From the NCBI GenBank assembly GCA_024645085.1, contig JAHEGN010000009.1, positions 1 to 64,000 on the forward strand: DNA of 64,000 nucleotides. Direction: 5' to 3'. A program made the position numbers and the translations under genes. The stretch is from Rhodobiaceae bacterium. Lineage in GTDB: Bacteria; Pseudomonadota; Alphaproteobacteria; RS24. The notes under the pieces are model-generated. The model was not told the origin of the DNA and made no database searches. It worked only from the letters and a program-made list of their open reading frames with translations. This document shows positions 20,770-29,823 of the stretch, piece after piece (the first letter of the stretch is position 1; each line of letters starts with the position of its first letter).

Positions 20770-20854
20770 GGAGGGATGTCCGAGTGGCTAAAGGAGACGG
20801 GCTGTAAACCCGTTGGCTATGCCTACGTTGGTTCGAATCCAACTCCCTCCACCA
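20770..20854 (+). tRNA. tRNA-Tyr (GUA anticodon)
   Basis: The acceptor stem GGAGGGA (20770-20776) pairs with TCCCTCC (20844-20850); the CCA end is encoded. The anticodon loop CTGTAAA gives GUA, and the long variable arm fits a class II tRNA such as tRNA-Tyr. It is the first gene of the tRNA-Tyr, tRNA-Gly, tuf, tRNA-Trp, secE, nusG series. Confidence 0.97.
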
Positions 20855-20913
20855 TCCAAGCTGTGGTTTGGGTGGCCAAAAAGTTAAGGGACGACCCCTT
20901 TGGTCGGTTAAAG

Positions 20914-20987
20914 GCGGGTGTAGCTCAATGGTAGAGCAACAGCCTTCCAAGCTGAAGATGAGGGTTCGATTCCCTTCACCCGCTCCA
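20914..20987 (+). tRNA. tRNA-Gly (UCC anticodon)
   Basis: The acceptor stem GCGGGTG (20914-20920) pairs with CACCCGC (20977-20983), with encoded CCA. The anticodon loop CTTCCAA gives UCC. It lies 59 bases after tRNA-Tyr and 71 bases before tuf copy 1, the arrangement also known upstream of tufB in enterobacteria. Confidence 0.97.
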
Positions 20988-21058
20988 TGTTTCACGCAAG
21001 TGAGCTGGGGTTTAATAAGCGAAGCGGGCCGTGGCCCAAGCGAAACGAGGAACGAGAG

Positions 21059-22249
21059 ATGTCGAAAGAAAAGTTTGAGCGCAATAAGCCGCATTGTAAC
21101 ATCGGAACGATTGGTCACGTTGACCATGGTAAGACGACCTTGACAGCGGCGATTACAAAAGTTTTGTCAGAGACCGGCGGTGCGTCGTTTTCTGATTATG
21201 CTGACATTGATAAGGCGCCGGAAGAAAAAGCGCGCGGTATCACCATTTCGACGGCTCACGTTGAGTATGAGACGGAAGCACGTCACTATGCTCACGTTGA
21301 TTGCCCTGGTCACGCTGACTATGTGAAGAACATGATTACCGGTGCGGCGCAAATGGATGGCGGCATTTTGGTTGTTAACGCGGCTGATGGGCCGATGCCA
21401 CAGACGCGCGAGCATATTCTTCTTGCCCGTCAGGTTGGTGTTCCGGCTCTGGTTGTTTATTTGAACAAAGTTGATCAGGTTGATGATGACGAGCTTTTGG
21501 AGCTTGTTGAGATGGAAGTGCGTGAGTTGCTTTCTTCTTATGAATTCCCTGGCGATGATATTCCGATTGTTAAAGGTTCGGCCTTGGCGGCGCTTGAAGG
21601 TCGCGATGATGCGATTGGTAAAGAGTCGATTTTGGCCTTGATGGCTGAAGTTGACCGTTATATTCCACAGCCTGAGCGTCCGAAGGATCAGCCTTTCTTG
21701 CTGCCGATTGAGGATGTTTTCTCAATTTCAGGTCGCGGTACGGTTGTTACTGGTCGTGTTGAGCGTGGTGTGATTAATGTTGGCGACGATATTGAGATTG
21801 TTGGCATTAAAGACACAACGAAAACCACTTGCACAGGCGTTGAAATGTTCCGCAAGCTGCTTGATAGCGGTGAAGCTGGTGACAATGTTGGTGTTTTGTT
21901 GCGCGGTACGAAGCGCGAAGATGTTGAGCGTGGTCAGGTTCTTTGTGCGCCTGGTTCGATTACGCCGCATACGAAATTTAAAGCCGAGGCCTATATTTTG
22001 ACCAAGGAAGAGGGTGGTCGTCATACGCCATTCTTTACCAATTACCGTCCGCAGTTCTACTTCCGTACAACTGATGTGACGGGCATTGTTCACCTTGCTG
22101 GTGGCACGGAAATGGTTATGCCTGGTGACAATATTGAAGTGGAAGTCGAGCTGATTGTGCCGGTTGCCATGGAAGAAAAGCTGCGCTTTGCGATCCGTGA
22201 AGGCGGTCGTACAGTCGGCGCCGGTGTTGTTGCGGCTATTGTTGAATAG
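21059..22249 (+). CDS. tuf: translation elongation factor Tu, copy 1
   Basis: GTPase of 396 residues that delivers aminoacyl-tRNA to the ribosome. The P-loop GHVDHGKT is at about residues 18-25, DCPGHADY is the G3 motif and NKVDQ the G4 motif; two beta-barrel domains follow. The start is the ATG at 21059 after AACGAGAG; the longer reading frame reaching back to 20987 merely runs through the tRNA-Gly end. The gene is identical in sequence to copy 2 at 37376 for its first 1187 bases and differs only in the last Glu codon (GAA versus GAG) and the stop (TAG versus TAA). tRNA-Trp begins 10 bases after it. Confidence 0.99.
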   Translation: MSKEKFERNKPHCNIGTIGHVDHGKTTLTAAITKVLSETGGASFSDYADIDKAPEEKARGITISTAHVEYETEARHYAHVDCPGHADYVKNMITGAAQMDGGILVVNAADGPMPQTREHILLARQVGVPALVVYLNKVDQVDDDELLELVEMEVRELLSSYEFPGDDIPIVKGSALAALEGRDDAIGKESILALMAEVDRYIPQPERPKDQPFLLPIEDVFSISGRGTVVTGRVERGVINVGDDIEIVGIKDTTKTTCTGVEMFRKLLDSGEAGDNVGVLLRGTKREDVERGQVLCAPGSITPHTKFKAEAYILTKEEGGRHTPFFTNYRPQFYFRTTDVTGIVHLAGGTEMVMPGDNIEVEVELIVPVAMEEKLRFAIREGGRTVGAGVVAAIVE

Positions 22250-22258
22250 TCCAACCGG

Positions 22259-22334
22259 AGGAGTGTAGCTCAACTGGTAGAGCGCCGGTCTCCAAAACCG
22301 GAGGTTGGGGGTTCGATCCCCTCCACTCCTGCCA
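22259..22334 (+). tRNA. tRNA-Trp (CCA anticodon)
   Basis: The acceptor stem AGGAGTG (22259-22265) pairs with CACTCCT (22324-22330), followed by G and an encoded CCA. The anticodon stem CCGGT/ACCGG closes the loop CTCCAAA, giving CCA. It lies between tuf copy 1 and secE and is probably processed from their common transcript. Confidence 0.97.
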
Positions 22335-22408
22335 GCCTTAATAATGAGGCGAGCAGGTTTTGAAGAAACGCTGATGCAAAATGCATCAAGTAAGGAATGT
22401 GGCAATAA

Positions 22409-22600
22409 ATGGCAAATCCACTGAAATTTGCACAAGAAGTTCGCGCTGAGGCGTCCAAGGTCACTTGGCCGTCGCGCAATGAAGTCCTCGTCACAACGGC
22501 GATGGTCTTTATTCTGGTGTTTATCGCTTCTGTGTTCTTCTTTATTGCCGACCAGCTGTTGAGCTGGGTGGTTTCATTGCTACTGGGATTGGCAAATTAA
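22409..22600 (+). CDS. secE: preprotein translocase subunit SecE
   Basis: Small essential subunit of the SecYEG channel. The 63-residue, single-membrane-segment form is the usual one outside enterobacteria. The amphipathic stretch FAQEVRAEASKVTWPSRNEV (about residues 7-26) is the conserved family signature, followed by a membrane segment at about 29-60. nusG begins on the base after its stop codon, so the pair is translated in tandem. Confidence 0.97.
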   Translation: MANPLKFAQEVRAEASKVTWPSRNEVLVTTAMVFILVFIASVFFFIADQLLSWVVSLLLGLAN

Positions 22601-23131
22601 ATGGCGAAACGTTGGTATATCGTAAACGCATATTCAAATTTCGAGCACAAAGTTGCCGATAGCATTCGTGAGCAAGCAGCGCAGGCTGGTCTTGAGGATG
22701 CTTTTGAGGAAATTCTCGTGCCGACTGAAGAAGTCGTTGAAATGCGCCGTGGCCGTCGGGTCAATAGTGAGCGCAAATTCTTCCCCGGCTATGTGCTGGT
22801 GAAAATGGAGATGAGCGACGAAGCTTATCACTTAGTGAATGATACGCCGAAAGTGACCGGTTTTCTCGGGTCACAAAACCGGCCATCACCGATTTCACAG
22901 CGTGAAGTCGACCAAATTGTCAATCAAGTGCAAGACGGCGTGGAACGCCCGAAACCTTCGATTGTTTTCGAAATTGGTGAACAGGTTCGCGTCAGCGAAG
23001 GCCCGTTTGCTTCCTTCAGCGGTTTTGTAGAAGAAATTGATGAAGAAAAAGCGCGTTTGAAAGTGGCGGTATCGATTTTCGGTCGCGCCACGCCAGTCGA
23101 GCTTGAATATGGTCAGGTCGAAAAGAGCTGA
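22601..23131 (+). CDS. nusG: transcription termination/antitermination factor NusG
   Basis: Transcription elongation factor of 176 residues that binds RNA polymerase and couples it to ribosomes or Rho. The N-terminal NGN domain starts at RWYIVNAYSNFEHKVADSI, FFPGYVLVKMEM is its core strand, and the C-terminal KOW domain contains VRVSEGPFASFSGFVEEID. It directly follows secE with no gap and precedes the rplK-rplA operon. Confidence 0.98.
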   Translation: MAKRWYIVNAYSNFEHKVADSIREQAAQAGLEDAFEEILVPTEEVVEMRRGRRVNSERKFFPGYVLVKMEMSDEAYHLVNDTPKVTGFLGSQNRPSPISQREVDQIVNQVQDGVERPKPSIVFEIGEQVRVSEGPFASFSGFVEEIDEEKARLKVAVSIFGRATPVELEYGQVEKS

Positions 23132-23140
23132 TTTAACGTT

Positions 23141-23171
23141 CGTGGGAGGCAGAGCAAACTGCCCGACCACG
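23141..23171 (+). promoter_or_regulatory. hairpin in the rplK leader, candidate L1 autoregulatory site
   Basis: The outer stem CGTGG (23141-23145) pairs with CCACG (23167-23171), and the inner stem GGCAG (23148-23152) pairs with CTGCC (23159-23163), with an asymmetric internal loop between. In many bacteria ribosomal protein L1 represses translation of the rplK-rplA mRNA through a stem and asymmetric loop in this leader. The L1 role here is inferred from position and shape. Confidence 0.45.
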
Positions 23172-23220
23172 ACCCATAATCGTAACGCAGGCCTCACGGT
23201 CGGCAAGAAAGGAACGAGAG

Positions 23221-23649
23221 ATGGCAAAAAAGATTAAGGGCTACCTGAAAATGCAGGTGCCTGCAGGGGGCGCAAGCCCGTCACCGCCAATTGGCCCAGC
23301 CTTGGGTCAACGCGGTTTGAACATTATGGAATTTTGTAAGGCTTTCAATGCGAAGACGCAGGAAATGGAAGCCAATATGCCGATTCCAACCATTGTGACG
23401 ATTTTTGAAGATAAGTCCTTTACCTTTGAAATTAAGACGCCACCTGCGTCTTTCTATTTGCGTAAAGCGGCGAAATTGGCAAAAGGCGGCAGTGCACCAG
23501 GGCGCGAAGTTGCGGGCTCTGTAACCATGAAACAGTGCCGCGAGATTGCTGAGCAAAAATTGAAAGATTTGAACACAGATGATCTCGACGAAGCACAAAA
23601 AATGATCGCTGGCTCTGCCCGATCTATGGGCTTGGAGGTGCGTGACTAA
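23221..23649 (+). CDS. rplK: 50S ribosomal protein L11
   Basis: 142-residue protein of the GTPase-associated centre, binding 23S rRNA domain II with L10 and L7/L12. The N-terminal [27 protein letters not shown] is the invariant Pro-rich region that contacts factors and thiopeptide antibiotics. The C-terminal rRNA-binding domain has [10 protein letters not shown]. The stop overlaps the rplA start as TAATG, coupling the two. AAGGAACGAGAG precedes the ATG. Confidence 0.99.
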   Translation: MAKKIKGYLKMQVPAGGASPSPPIGPALGQRGLNIMEFCKAFNAKTQEMEANMPIPTIVTIFEDKSFTFEIKTPPASFYLRKAAKLAKGGSAPGREVAGSVTMKQCREIAEQKLKDLNTDDLDEAQKMIAGSARSMGLEVRD

Positions 23650-24344
23650 TGGCTGGTAAACGTATTAAAGCGGCGCATGAAAGCGTCGAAAAAAACAAAC
23701 TCTATGCGCTCGATGAGGCGATTAAATTGGTCAAGGCCAATGCCACCGCTAAATTTGATGAGACCGTAGAAATTGCAATTAACTTGGGTGTTGACCCGCG
23801 TCACGCTGACCAAATGGTGCGTGGTGTGGTTGAGCTGCCAAATGGCACAGGCCGCACGCAGCGGGTAGCTGTATTTGCCCGTGATGACAAAGCCGAAGAA
23901 GCCAAAAAGGCTGGCGCCGACGTCGTTGGGGCGGAAGATTTGATGGAAGCGGTGCAGGGCGGAACAATTGACTTCGACCGCTGCATTGCCACCCCTGACA
24001 TGATGCCATTGGTTGGTCGTTTGGGCAAAGTTTTGGGCCCACGCAATCTGATGCCAAACCCAAAAGTCGGCACTGTGACCACAGATGTCGCGGAAGCTGT
24101 TCGTGCAGCCAAGGGCGGCGCGGTGGAGTTTCGCGTTGAAAAAGAAGGCATTTTGCACGCCGGTGTTGGCAAAGCCAGCTTCTCTGATGAGCAGCTGATT
24201 GGCAATATCAAAGCCTTGATTGCTGCGGTGCAAAAAGCCCGCCCAACGGGCGCAAAAGGAACTTTTGTTCAACGTCTCGCCGTCAGCTCGACTATGGGCC
24301 CTGGCATTAAACTAGACGTTGCAGGTGCTGGAGACAGCGCCTAA
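23649..24344 (+). CDS. rplA: 50S ribosomal protein L1
   Basis: 231-residue protein of the L1 stalk, which moves with the exiting E-site tRNA; in many bacteria it also represses its own operon. Typical segments are [18 protein letters not shown], the [29 protein letters not shown] core, and a C-terminal [12 protein letters not shown]. It shares its first base with the last base of the rplK stop. It is followed by the long rplJ leader. Confidence 0.99.
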   Translation: MAGKRIKAAHESVEKNKLYALDEAIKLVKANATAKFDETVEIAINLGVDPRHADQMVRGVVELPNGTGRTQRVAVFARDDKAEEAKKAGADVVGAEDLMEAVQGGTIDFDRCIATPDMMPLVGRLGKVLGPRNLMPNPKVGTVTTDVAEAVRAAKGGAVEFRVEKEGILHAGVGKASFSDEQLIGNIKALIAAVQKARPTGAKGTFVQRLAVSSTMGPGIKLDVAGAGDSA

Positions 24345-24611
24345 TCGAATACGACGGCCCCATTTAGGGGGCGTGGTTGTCCGGAGGTTTCGACCTCTGG
24401 GCCTGTCCGAGATTACTGGTGTGCCGCGAGGTGCTTAATGGCCAGTATGAGACGGGAGTACAGTTTTTACGCACTTCGGTGCTTGATCGGCTGGACCCGG
24501 GACAGGAATGAGCGTCGCATTTAATTCGTTAGATGCGGCAATTCCGAACCGGTGGTGTCTTTGGATACCACCAACTAGCGTATTAAGTTTATACGCGAAG
24601 GAGAGTGAACA
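24345..24611 (+). promoter_or_regulatory. structured rplJ leader (L10-type autoregulatory RNA)
   Basis: A gene-free 267-base stretch between rplA and rplJ, rich in hairpins. One has an 8-base stem closed by a UUCG loop (24381-24400), and another pairs GGTGGT with ACCACC (24551-24572) shortly before the gene. In many bacteria the L10-(L12)n complex binds a leader of this kind and represses rplJL translation. The assignment rests on position and structure, not on a computed match. Confidence 0.6.
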
Positions 24612-25130
24612 GTGGACAGAGCTGGTAAAGAAGAGCTCGTATCGCACTATAATGGCATTTTCAAAAATGCTGGTGTGATCGTTGTTACCCACTATTCCGG
24701 GCTTTCAGTGCCGGAGATCGATGATCTTCGTTACCAAATGGCTGATGTCGGTGGAACGGTCAAAGTGACCAAAAACCGTCTGGTCAAGCTCGCTCTCGCA
24801 GGCACACCTGCTGAAAATATTAGCGACCTATTTACCGGCCCAACGGCTATCGCCTATTCAGACGATCCCGTTGCCGCCCCTAAAATTGCCGCTAAATTTG
24901 CCAAGCAAAACGATAGTTTCGTGATTGTTGGTGGCATTATGAACGAGACCGTTCTTGATGCAGCAGGCGTGCAAAATCTGGCGTCGCTTCCGTCTCTCGA
25001 CGAATTGCGCGGTCAACTTGTCGGTCTTATCAATTCACCAGCAACCAAAATTGCTGGCGTTTTGCAGGCACCGGCAGCTCAGTTGGCTCGTGTAATGGGC
25101 GCCAAAGCTGCACAGGGTGATGCCGCTTAA
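24612..25130 (+). CDS. rplJ: 50S ribosomal protein L10
   Basis: 172-residue base of the L7/L12 stalk. The N-terminal rRNA-binding domain runs from KEELVSHYN through VTKNRLVKLAL, and the C-terminal helix (about residues 140-170) offers the docking sites for L7/L12 dimers. The start is a GTG at 24612 with AAGGAGAG a few bases before it. It begins directly after the structured leader and is followed by rplL. Confidence 0.98.
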   Translation: MDRAGKEELVSHYNGIFKNAGVIVVTHYSGLSVPEIDDLRYQMADVGGTVKVTKNRLVKLALAGTPAENISDLFTGPTAIAYSDDPVAAPKIAAKFAKQNDSFVIVGGIMNETVLDAAGVQNLASLPSLDELRGQLVGLINSPATKIAGVLQAPAAQLARVMGAKAAQGDAA

Positions 25131-25168
25131 GCGGTGCAATCCCGGATTAACCGATTGGAGAAAAGAAA

Positions 25169-25546
25169 ATGGCTGATATTGAAAAAATTGCCGAAGACCT
25201 CTCAAGCCTGACCGTTATGGAAGCGGCAGACTTGGCTAAACTTCTGGAAGAAAAATGGGGCGTTTCTGCCGCAGCACCTGTTGCTGTTGCCGCTGCGCCT
25301 GCTGCTGGCGGCGACGCCGGTGCTGCTGAAGCAAAAGACAGCTTTACTGTTGTTCTTGCTTCTGCAGGCGACCAGAAAATTAACGTCATTAAAGAAGTAC
25401 GTGCCATCACAGGCCTTGGCTTGAAAGAAGCCAAAGACCTCGTTGAAGGTGCGCCAAGCGACGTCAAAACAGACGCGCCAACTGCTGAAGCTAACGAGAT
25501 CAAAGAAAAGCTCGAAGCTGTTGGTGCAACCGTAGAACTCAAGTAG
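25169..25546 (+). CDS. rplL: 50S ribosomal protein L7/L12
   Basis: 125-residue stalk protein, present in several copies per ribosome, which recruits translation GTPases. The N-terminal dimerisation helices ([19 protein letters not shown]) are followed by an Ala/Gly-rich hinge (about residues 34-55). The globular C-terminal domain has [24 protein letters not shown], the factor-binding face. GGAGAAAAG precedes the ATG. It is cotranscribed with rplJ. Confidence 0.99.
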   Translation: MADIEKIAEDLSSLTVMEAADLAKLLEEKWGVSAAAPVAVAAAPAAGGDAGAAEAKDSFTVVLASAGDQKINVIKEVRAITGLGLKEAKDLVEGAPSDVKTDAPTAEANEIKEKLEAVGATVELK

Positions 25547-25563
25547 TTTTACGCGCGCAAATT

Positions 25564-25643
25564 GGGGTGGCAGGGTTTTTCTCGGCCACCCCGTATTGCC
25601 TTTTGCAGGGCAGTCAGTGCTTCCGTTTTGTGGGTGGGAAGCA
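25564..25643 (+). promoter_or_regulatory. paired hairpins between rplL and rpoB (attenuator or processing region)
   Basis: GGGGTGGC (25564-25571) pairs with GCCACCCC (25585-25592), and TGCTTCC (25618-25624) pairs with GGAAGCA (25637-25643). The T-run after the first stem is interrupted, so it would be a leaky terminator. In E. coli this gap carries an attenuator and an RNase III site that lower rpoBC relative to ribosomal proteins; a similar function is inferred. Confidence 0.5.
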
Positions 25644-25692
25644 TGGTTTTAAGGGGAAACCCGAGCCCGCAGGTTATTAGTGAGGAATTCAC

Positions 25693-28600
25693 ATGTCGCA
25701 AGCATATGCAGGTCGTAAACGTATCCGTCGCTCTTTTGGCCGTATCCCACAAGTTGTGGAAATGCCAAACCTTATCGAAGTTCAAAAATATTCCTATGAC
25801 CAGTTTTTGCAGGTTGTGCACCCAGACGGTGGGCGACTTGAAGAAGGCCTTCAATCGGTCTTCAAATCTGTTTTCCCAATTTCAGATTTCAGTGGCGCCG
25901 CCATGTTGGAATTTGTGTCTTATGATTTCGAAAAACCAAAATATGACGTTGAAGAGTGCCAACAGCGCGGTATGACCTATGCGGCCCCGCTGAAAGTGAC
26001 GCTCCGTCTTGTGGTTTTTGATATTGATGAAGAAACCGGCGCCAAATCAATCGCCAATGTGAAAGAGCAAGAAGTCTATATGGGCGACCTGCCTTTCATG
26101 ACTGAAAATGGCACATTTGTGGTCAATGGTACGGAGCGGGTTATCGTCTCGCAAATGCACCGTAGCCCGGGCGTGTTCTTTGATCACGACAAAGGCAAAA
26201 CCCATGTATCGGGTAAATTGTTGTTTGCCGCTCGGGTTATTCCTTATCGCGGTTCGTGGCTTGATTTTGAATTTGACGCCAAAGATATTTTGCATGTGCG
26301 CATTGACCGTCGTCGTAAATTGCCAGCCACAGCTTTGCTGCATGCGCTGGGCTATGCGTCAGACGAAATCCTCGACATGTTCTATGACAAAGTGGCTTAC
26401 ACGCGCGGCAAAGAAGGCTGGATTACCGACTTCGTGCCAGAAATCCGTCGCGGTACGAAACCTGTCGATGATCTGATTGACGATAAGACCGGTAAAGTCG
26501 CGGTTGAAGCAGGGCAGAAAATTTCGCCGCGCTTGGCCCGTAAATTGGCCGAAGATGGTCTTGAAAAACTGCGCGTCACCGATGATGAATTGTTCGGGCG
26601 TTTCTTGGCCGATGAAATGGTCAATATGGAAACCGGTGAAATTTTTGCCGAAGCAGGTGATGAGATCACCGAGGAGCTGTTGGCTGATTTGATTGAGCTT
26701 GGCTTCACCGACATTAAAACATTGAACATTGATCCGGTTAACCGTGGTCCTTTCATTCGCAATACTTTGGTTGTCGACAAGTCGAGTGACAAATTGTCGG
26801 CCTTGGAAGAAATTTACCGCGTGATGCGCCCAGGCGAGCCGCCAACCCCAGAAACCGCGCAAGCGCTGTTTGATGGCCTGTTCTTTGACTCAGAACGTTA
26901 TGACTTGTCGGCTGTTGGTCGGGTGAAAATGAATATTCGCCTGAATCAAGAATGCCCTGACGATATTCGCGTTCTGCGCAAAGAAGATATTGTTGGCGTT
27001 GTCAAAACCTTGGTCAATCTGCGTGATGGCAAGGGCGATGTTGACGATATTGATAATCTCGGCAACCGTCGCGTGCGGTCGGTTGGTGAGTTGATGGAAA
27101 ATCAATATCGCATTGGTCTGCTGCGCATGGAACGCGCCATTAAAGAGCGCATGAGTTCGATTGGCGAGATTGACACGGTGATGCCGCAAGATCTGATTAA
27201 CGCCAAGCCGGTCTCCGCCTCTGTGCGTGAATTTTTTGGTTCCTCGCAATTGTCACAATTTATGGACCAAACAAATCCATTGTCAGAAATCACCCACAAA
27301 CGCCGTCTTTCGGCGCTTGGCCCAGGTGGTCTGACGCGCGAACGCGCTGGCTTTGAAGTGCGCGACGTGCACCCAACCCATTATGGCCGTATTTGCCCAA
27401 TTGAAACCCCAGAGGGGCCAAATATTGGTCTGATTAACTCGCTCGCGACATTCGCGCGGGTCAATAAATATGGCTTTATTGAAAGCCCATATCGGAAAGT
27501 CAAAGACGGCAAAGTCACCAAAGAAGTGGTCTATTTGTCGGCCATGGAAGAAGCCCGTTTCCGCGTTGCCCAGGCGACCATCACCATTGCGGCTGATGGC
27601 ACAATTGACGAAGAATTGATCAATTGCCGCGTCAATGGCGATTTTGAAATGGTGCCGCCAAATATGGTTGATTTGCTCGACGTGTCGCCGAAACAGATTG
27701 TTTCTGTGGCGGCTGCGCTGATTCCATTCCTTGAAAACGATGACGCCAACCGCGCGCTCATGGGCTCAAACATGCAACGTCAGGCCGTGCCTTTGTTGCA
27801 AGCTGATGCGCCTCTGGTCGGTACCGGTATGGAAGAAGTGGTGGCCCGCGACAGTGGCGCTGCGATTTCAGCTCGTCGGGCCGGTGTTGTTGATCAAGTC
27901 GATGCAACACGTATCGTTATTCGGGCGACCGAAGAAACTGATGCGTCAAAATCTGGCGTTGATATTTACAATCTGCGCAAGTTCCAGCGTTCGAACCAGT
28001 CAACTTGTATCAATCAGCGCCCATTGGTGCGGGTTGGTGACCGTGTTGAAGTAGGTGATGTGGTGGCTGATGGGCCGTCAACAGAACTTGGTGAATTGGC
28101 CCTTGGTCGTAACGTGCTGGTCGCGTTTATGCCATGGAATGGCTACAACTTCGAAGATTCGATTCTGATTTCAGAGCGCATTGTGCGAGATGATGTATTT
28201 ACATCTATCCACATTGAAGAGTTTGAAATTATGGCCCGCGACACCAAATTGGGCCCGGAAGAAATCACCCGTGACATTCCAAATGTCGGTGAGGAAGCGC
28301 TGAGCAACCTCGACGAGGCGGGCATTGTCTATATTGGTTCTGAGGTTAATCCTGGCGATATTCTGGTTGGTAAAATCACCCCTAAAGGTGAAAGCCCAAT
28401 GACACCGGAAGAAAAATTGCTGCGCGCCATTTTTGGTGAAAAAGCCTCTGACGTGCGTGACACATCATTGAAATTGCCGCCCGGAACAACCGGTACAGTG
28501 GTCGAAGTGCGTGTGTTTAACCGTCACGGCATTGACAAAGATGAGCGTGCTTTAGCGATTGAGCGTGAAGAAATTGAGTCATTGGCGAAAGACCGCGATG

Positions 28601-29787
28601 ACGAAATGTCAATTCTGCAACGCAATATCGCCAACCGTCTGCAAGATGTGTTGGTTGGCAAGCAAGCAGCGTCTGGCCCTAAGGGTATTGATGCTGATGC
28701 CAAAATCACGCCCGCCATGTTGGATGATCTGCCGGTCAGCCAGTGGTGGCAAATTGCGCTGAAAAACGACCAAGCCATGGCTGAAGTCGAAGCGATGAAA
28801 AAGCAATTTGACGAAGCCAAGGCGGAGTTGGAAGCGCGGTTTGAAGACAAAGTCGATAAGCTTCAGCGCGGTGATGAATTGCCACCAGGCGTCATGAAAA
28901 TGATCAAAGTCTATGTGGCCATTAAGCGTAAGCTGCAGCCGGGTGATAAAATGGCCGGCCGTCATGGTAACAAAGGTGTGATCAGCCGCATCGTGCCAGT
29001 CGAAGACATGCCTTATCTGGAAGACGGCAGCCAAGTCGATGTGGTGTTGAACCCACTCGGCGTGCCAAGCCGGATGAATGTTGGGCAGATTTTGGAAACC
29101 CATTTGGGTTGGGCTTGTGCCGGTCTGGGACGTCAAATCAGCGACGCCTTGGATAGCTATGAGCGTGACGGTAATGTGCAACAGGTCAAAGAAACATTGA
29201 GCAATGTGTATTCTGGCGATAGTGCGGTAGCCGCTTTGTCTGATGGTGAAGCCATTGAGATGAGCCAGACTTTGCGTCGCGGTGTGCCAATGGCAACGCC
29301 AGTGTTTGACGGTGCGATTGACGATGACATTGTTGAAATGCTCGGCAAGGCTGGCATGGATAGCTCAGGTCAGGTGCAATTGCGCGATGGCCGCACCGGT
29401 GAGCCTTTCGATCGGAAGGTAACCGTTGGCTATATCTACATGCTGAAACTGCATCACTTGGTTGATGACAAGATTCACGCCCGTTCAATTGGTCCATATT
29501 CACTGGTCACCCAGCAACCACTCGGCGGTAAAGCGCAGTTCGGTGGTCAACGCTTTGGTGAAATGGAAGTGTGGGCATTGGAAGCTTATGGTGCTGCCTA
29601 TACGCTGCAAGAAATGCTGACTGTGAAGTCAGATGACGTGGCTGGCCGTACCAAAGTCTATGAAGCCATTGTTAAGGGCGATGACACGTTTGAGGCCGGT
29701 ATTCCGGAGAGCTTTAACGTGCTTGTCAAAGAAATCCGTTCGCTTGGTCTCAACGTCGAATTGACTGAGAGCCGGAAGCAAAATTAG
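25693..29787 (+). CDS. rpoB: DNA-directed RNA polymerase subunit beta
   Basis: 1364-residue catalytic subunit that forms one side of the active-site cleft. The rifampicin-binding region lies at residues 514-541 ([13 protein letters not shown]...). Residues equivalent to E. coli Asp516, His526 and Ser531 (here Asp525, His535, Ser540) are wild type; Thr527 replaces E. coli Asn518, as in other alphaproteobacteria. Other core motifs are [13 protein letters not shown], the [14 protein letters not shown]-like segment ([14 protein letters not shown]) and the C-terminal [27 protein letters not shown] precedes the ATG. rpoC follows after 36 bases. Confidence 0.99.
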   Translation: MSQAYAGRKRIRRSFGRIPQVVEMPNLIEVQKYSYDQFLQVVHPDGGRLEEGLQSVFKSVFPISDFSGAAMLEFVSYDFEKPKYDVEECQQRGMTYAAPLKVTLRLVVFDIDEETGAKSIANVKEQEVYMGDLPFMTENGTFVVNGTERVIVSQMHRSPGVFFDHDKGKTHVSGKLLFAARVIPYRGSWLDFEFDAKDILHVRIDRRRKLPATALLHALGYASDEILDMFYDKVAYTRGKEGWITDFVPEIRRGTKPVDDLIDDKTGKVAVEAGQKISPRLARKLAEDGLEKLRVTDDELFGRFLADEMVNMETGEIFAEAGDEITEELLADLIELGFTDIKTLNIDPVNRGPFIRNTLVVDKSSDKLSALEEIYRVMRPGEPPTPETAQALFDGLFFDSERYDLSAVGRVKMNIRLNQECPDDIRVLRKEDIVGVVKTLVNLRDGKGDVDDIDNLGNRRVRSVGELMENQYRIGLLRMERAIKERMSSIGEIDTVMPQDLINAKPVSASVREFFGSSQLSQFMDQTNPLSEITHKRRLSALGPGGLTRERAGFEVRDVHPTHYGRICPIETPEGPNIGLINSLATFARVNKYGFIESPYRKVKDGKVTKEVVYLSAMEEARFRVAQATITIAADGTIDEELINCRVNGDFEMVPPNMVDLLDVSPKQIVSVAAALIPFLENDDANRALMGSNMQRQAVPLLQADAPLVGTGMEEVVARDSGAAISARRAGVVDQVDATRIVIRATEETDASKSGVDIYNLRKFQRSNQSTCINQRPLVRVGDRVEVGDVVADGPSTELGELALGRNVLVAFMPWNGYNFEDSILISERIVRDDVFTSIHIEEFEIMARDTKLGPEEITRDIPNVGEEALSNLDEAGIVYIGSEVNPGDILVGKITPKGESPMTPEEKLLRAIFGEKASDVRDTSLKLPPGTTGTVVEVRVFNRHGIDKDERALAIEREEIESLAKDRDDEMSILQRNIANRLQDVLVGKQAASGPKGIDADAKITPAMLDDLPVSQWWQIALKNDQAMAEVEAMKKQFDEAKAELEARFEDKVDKLQRGDELPPGVMKMIKVYVAIKRKLQPGDKMAGRHGNKGVISRIVPVEDMPYLEDGSQVDVVLNPLGVPSRMNVGQILETHLGWACAGLGRQISDALDSYERDGNVQQVKETLSNVYSGDSAVAALSDGEAIEMSQTLRRGVPMATPVFDGAIDDDIVEMLGKAGMDSSGQVQLRDGRTGEPFDRKVTVGYIYMLKLHHLVDDKIHARSIGPYSLVTQQPLGGKAQFGGQRFGEMEVWALEAYGAAYTLQEMLTVKSDDVAGRTKVYEAIVKGDDTFEAGIPESFNVLVKEIRSLGLNVELTESRKQN

Positions 29788-29823
29788 GGTTAATGCGGTG
29801 CGCCGCAAATTAGGAGACGACCG

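Noticed and set aside
20987-21058. A 24-residue N-terminal extension of EF-Tu copy 1
   Set aside because: It would start in the last base of tRNA-Gly; copy 2 lacks it, and the ATG at 21059 has its own ribosome-binding site.
27238-27318. Thr527 in RpoB (E. coli Asn518 equivalent) as a rifampicin-resistance change
   Set aside because: Thr is common at this place in alphaproteobacteria and the main resistance positions are wild type.
28609-29181. A 190-residue gene antisense to rpoB (and similar antisense frames in rplA, ggt, fadH and pccB)
   Set aside because: These long frames are by-products of the codon bias of the real genes on the other strand; they have no starts with ribosome-binding sites and no recognisable domains.
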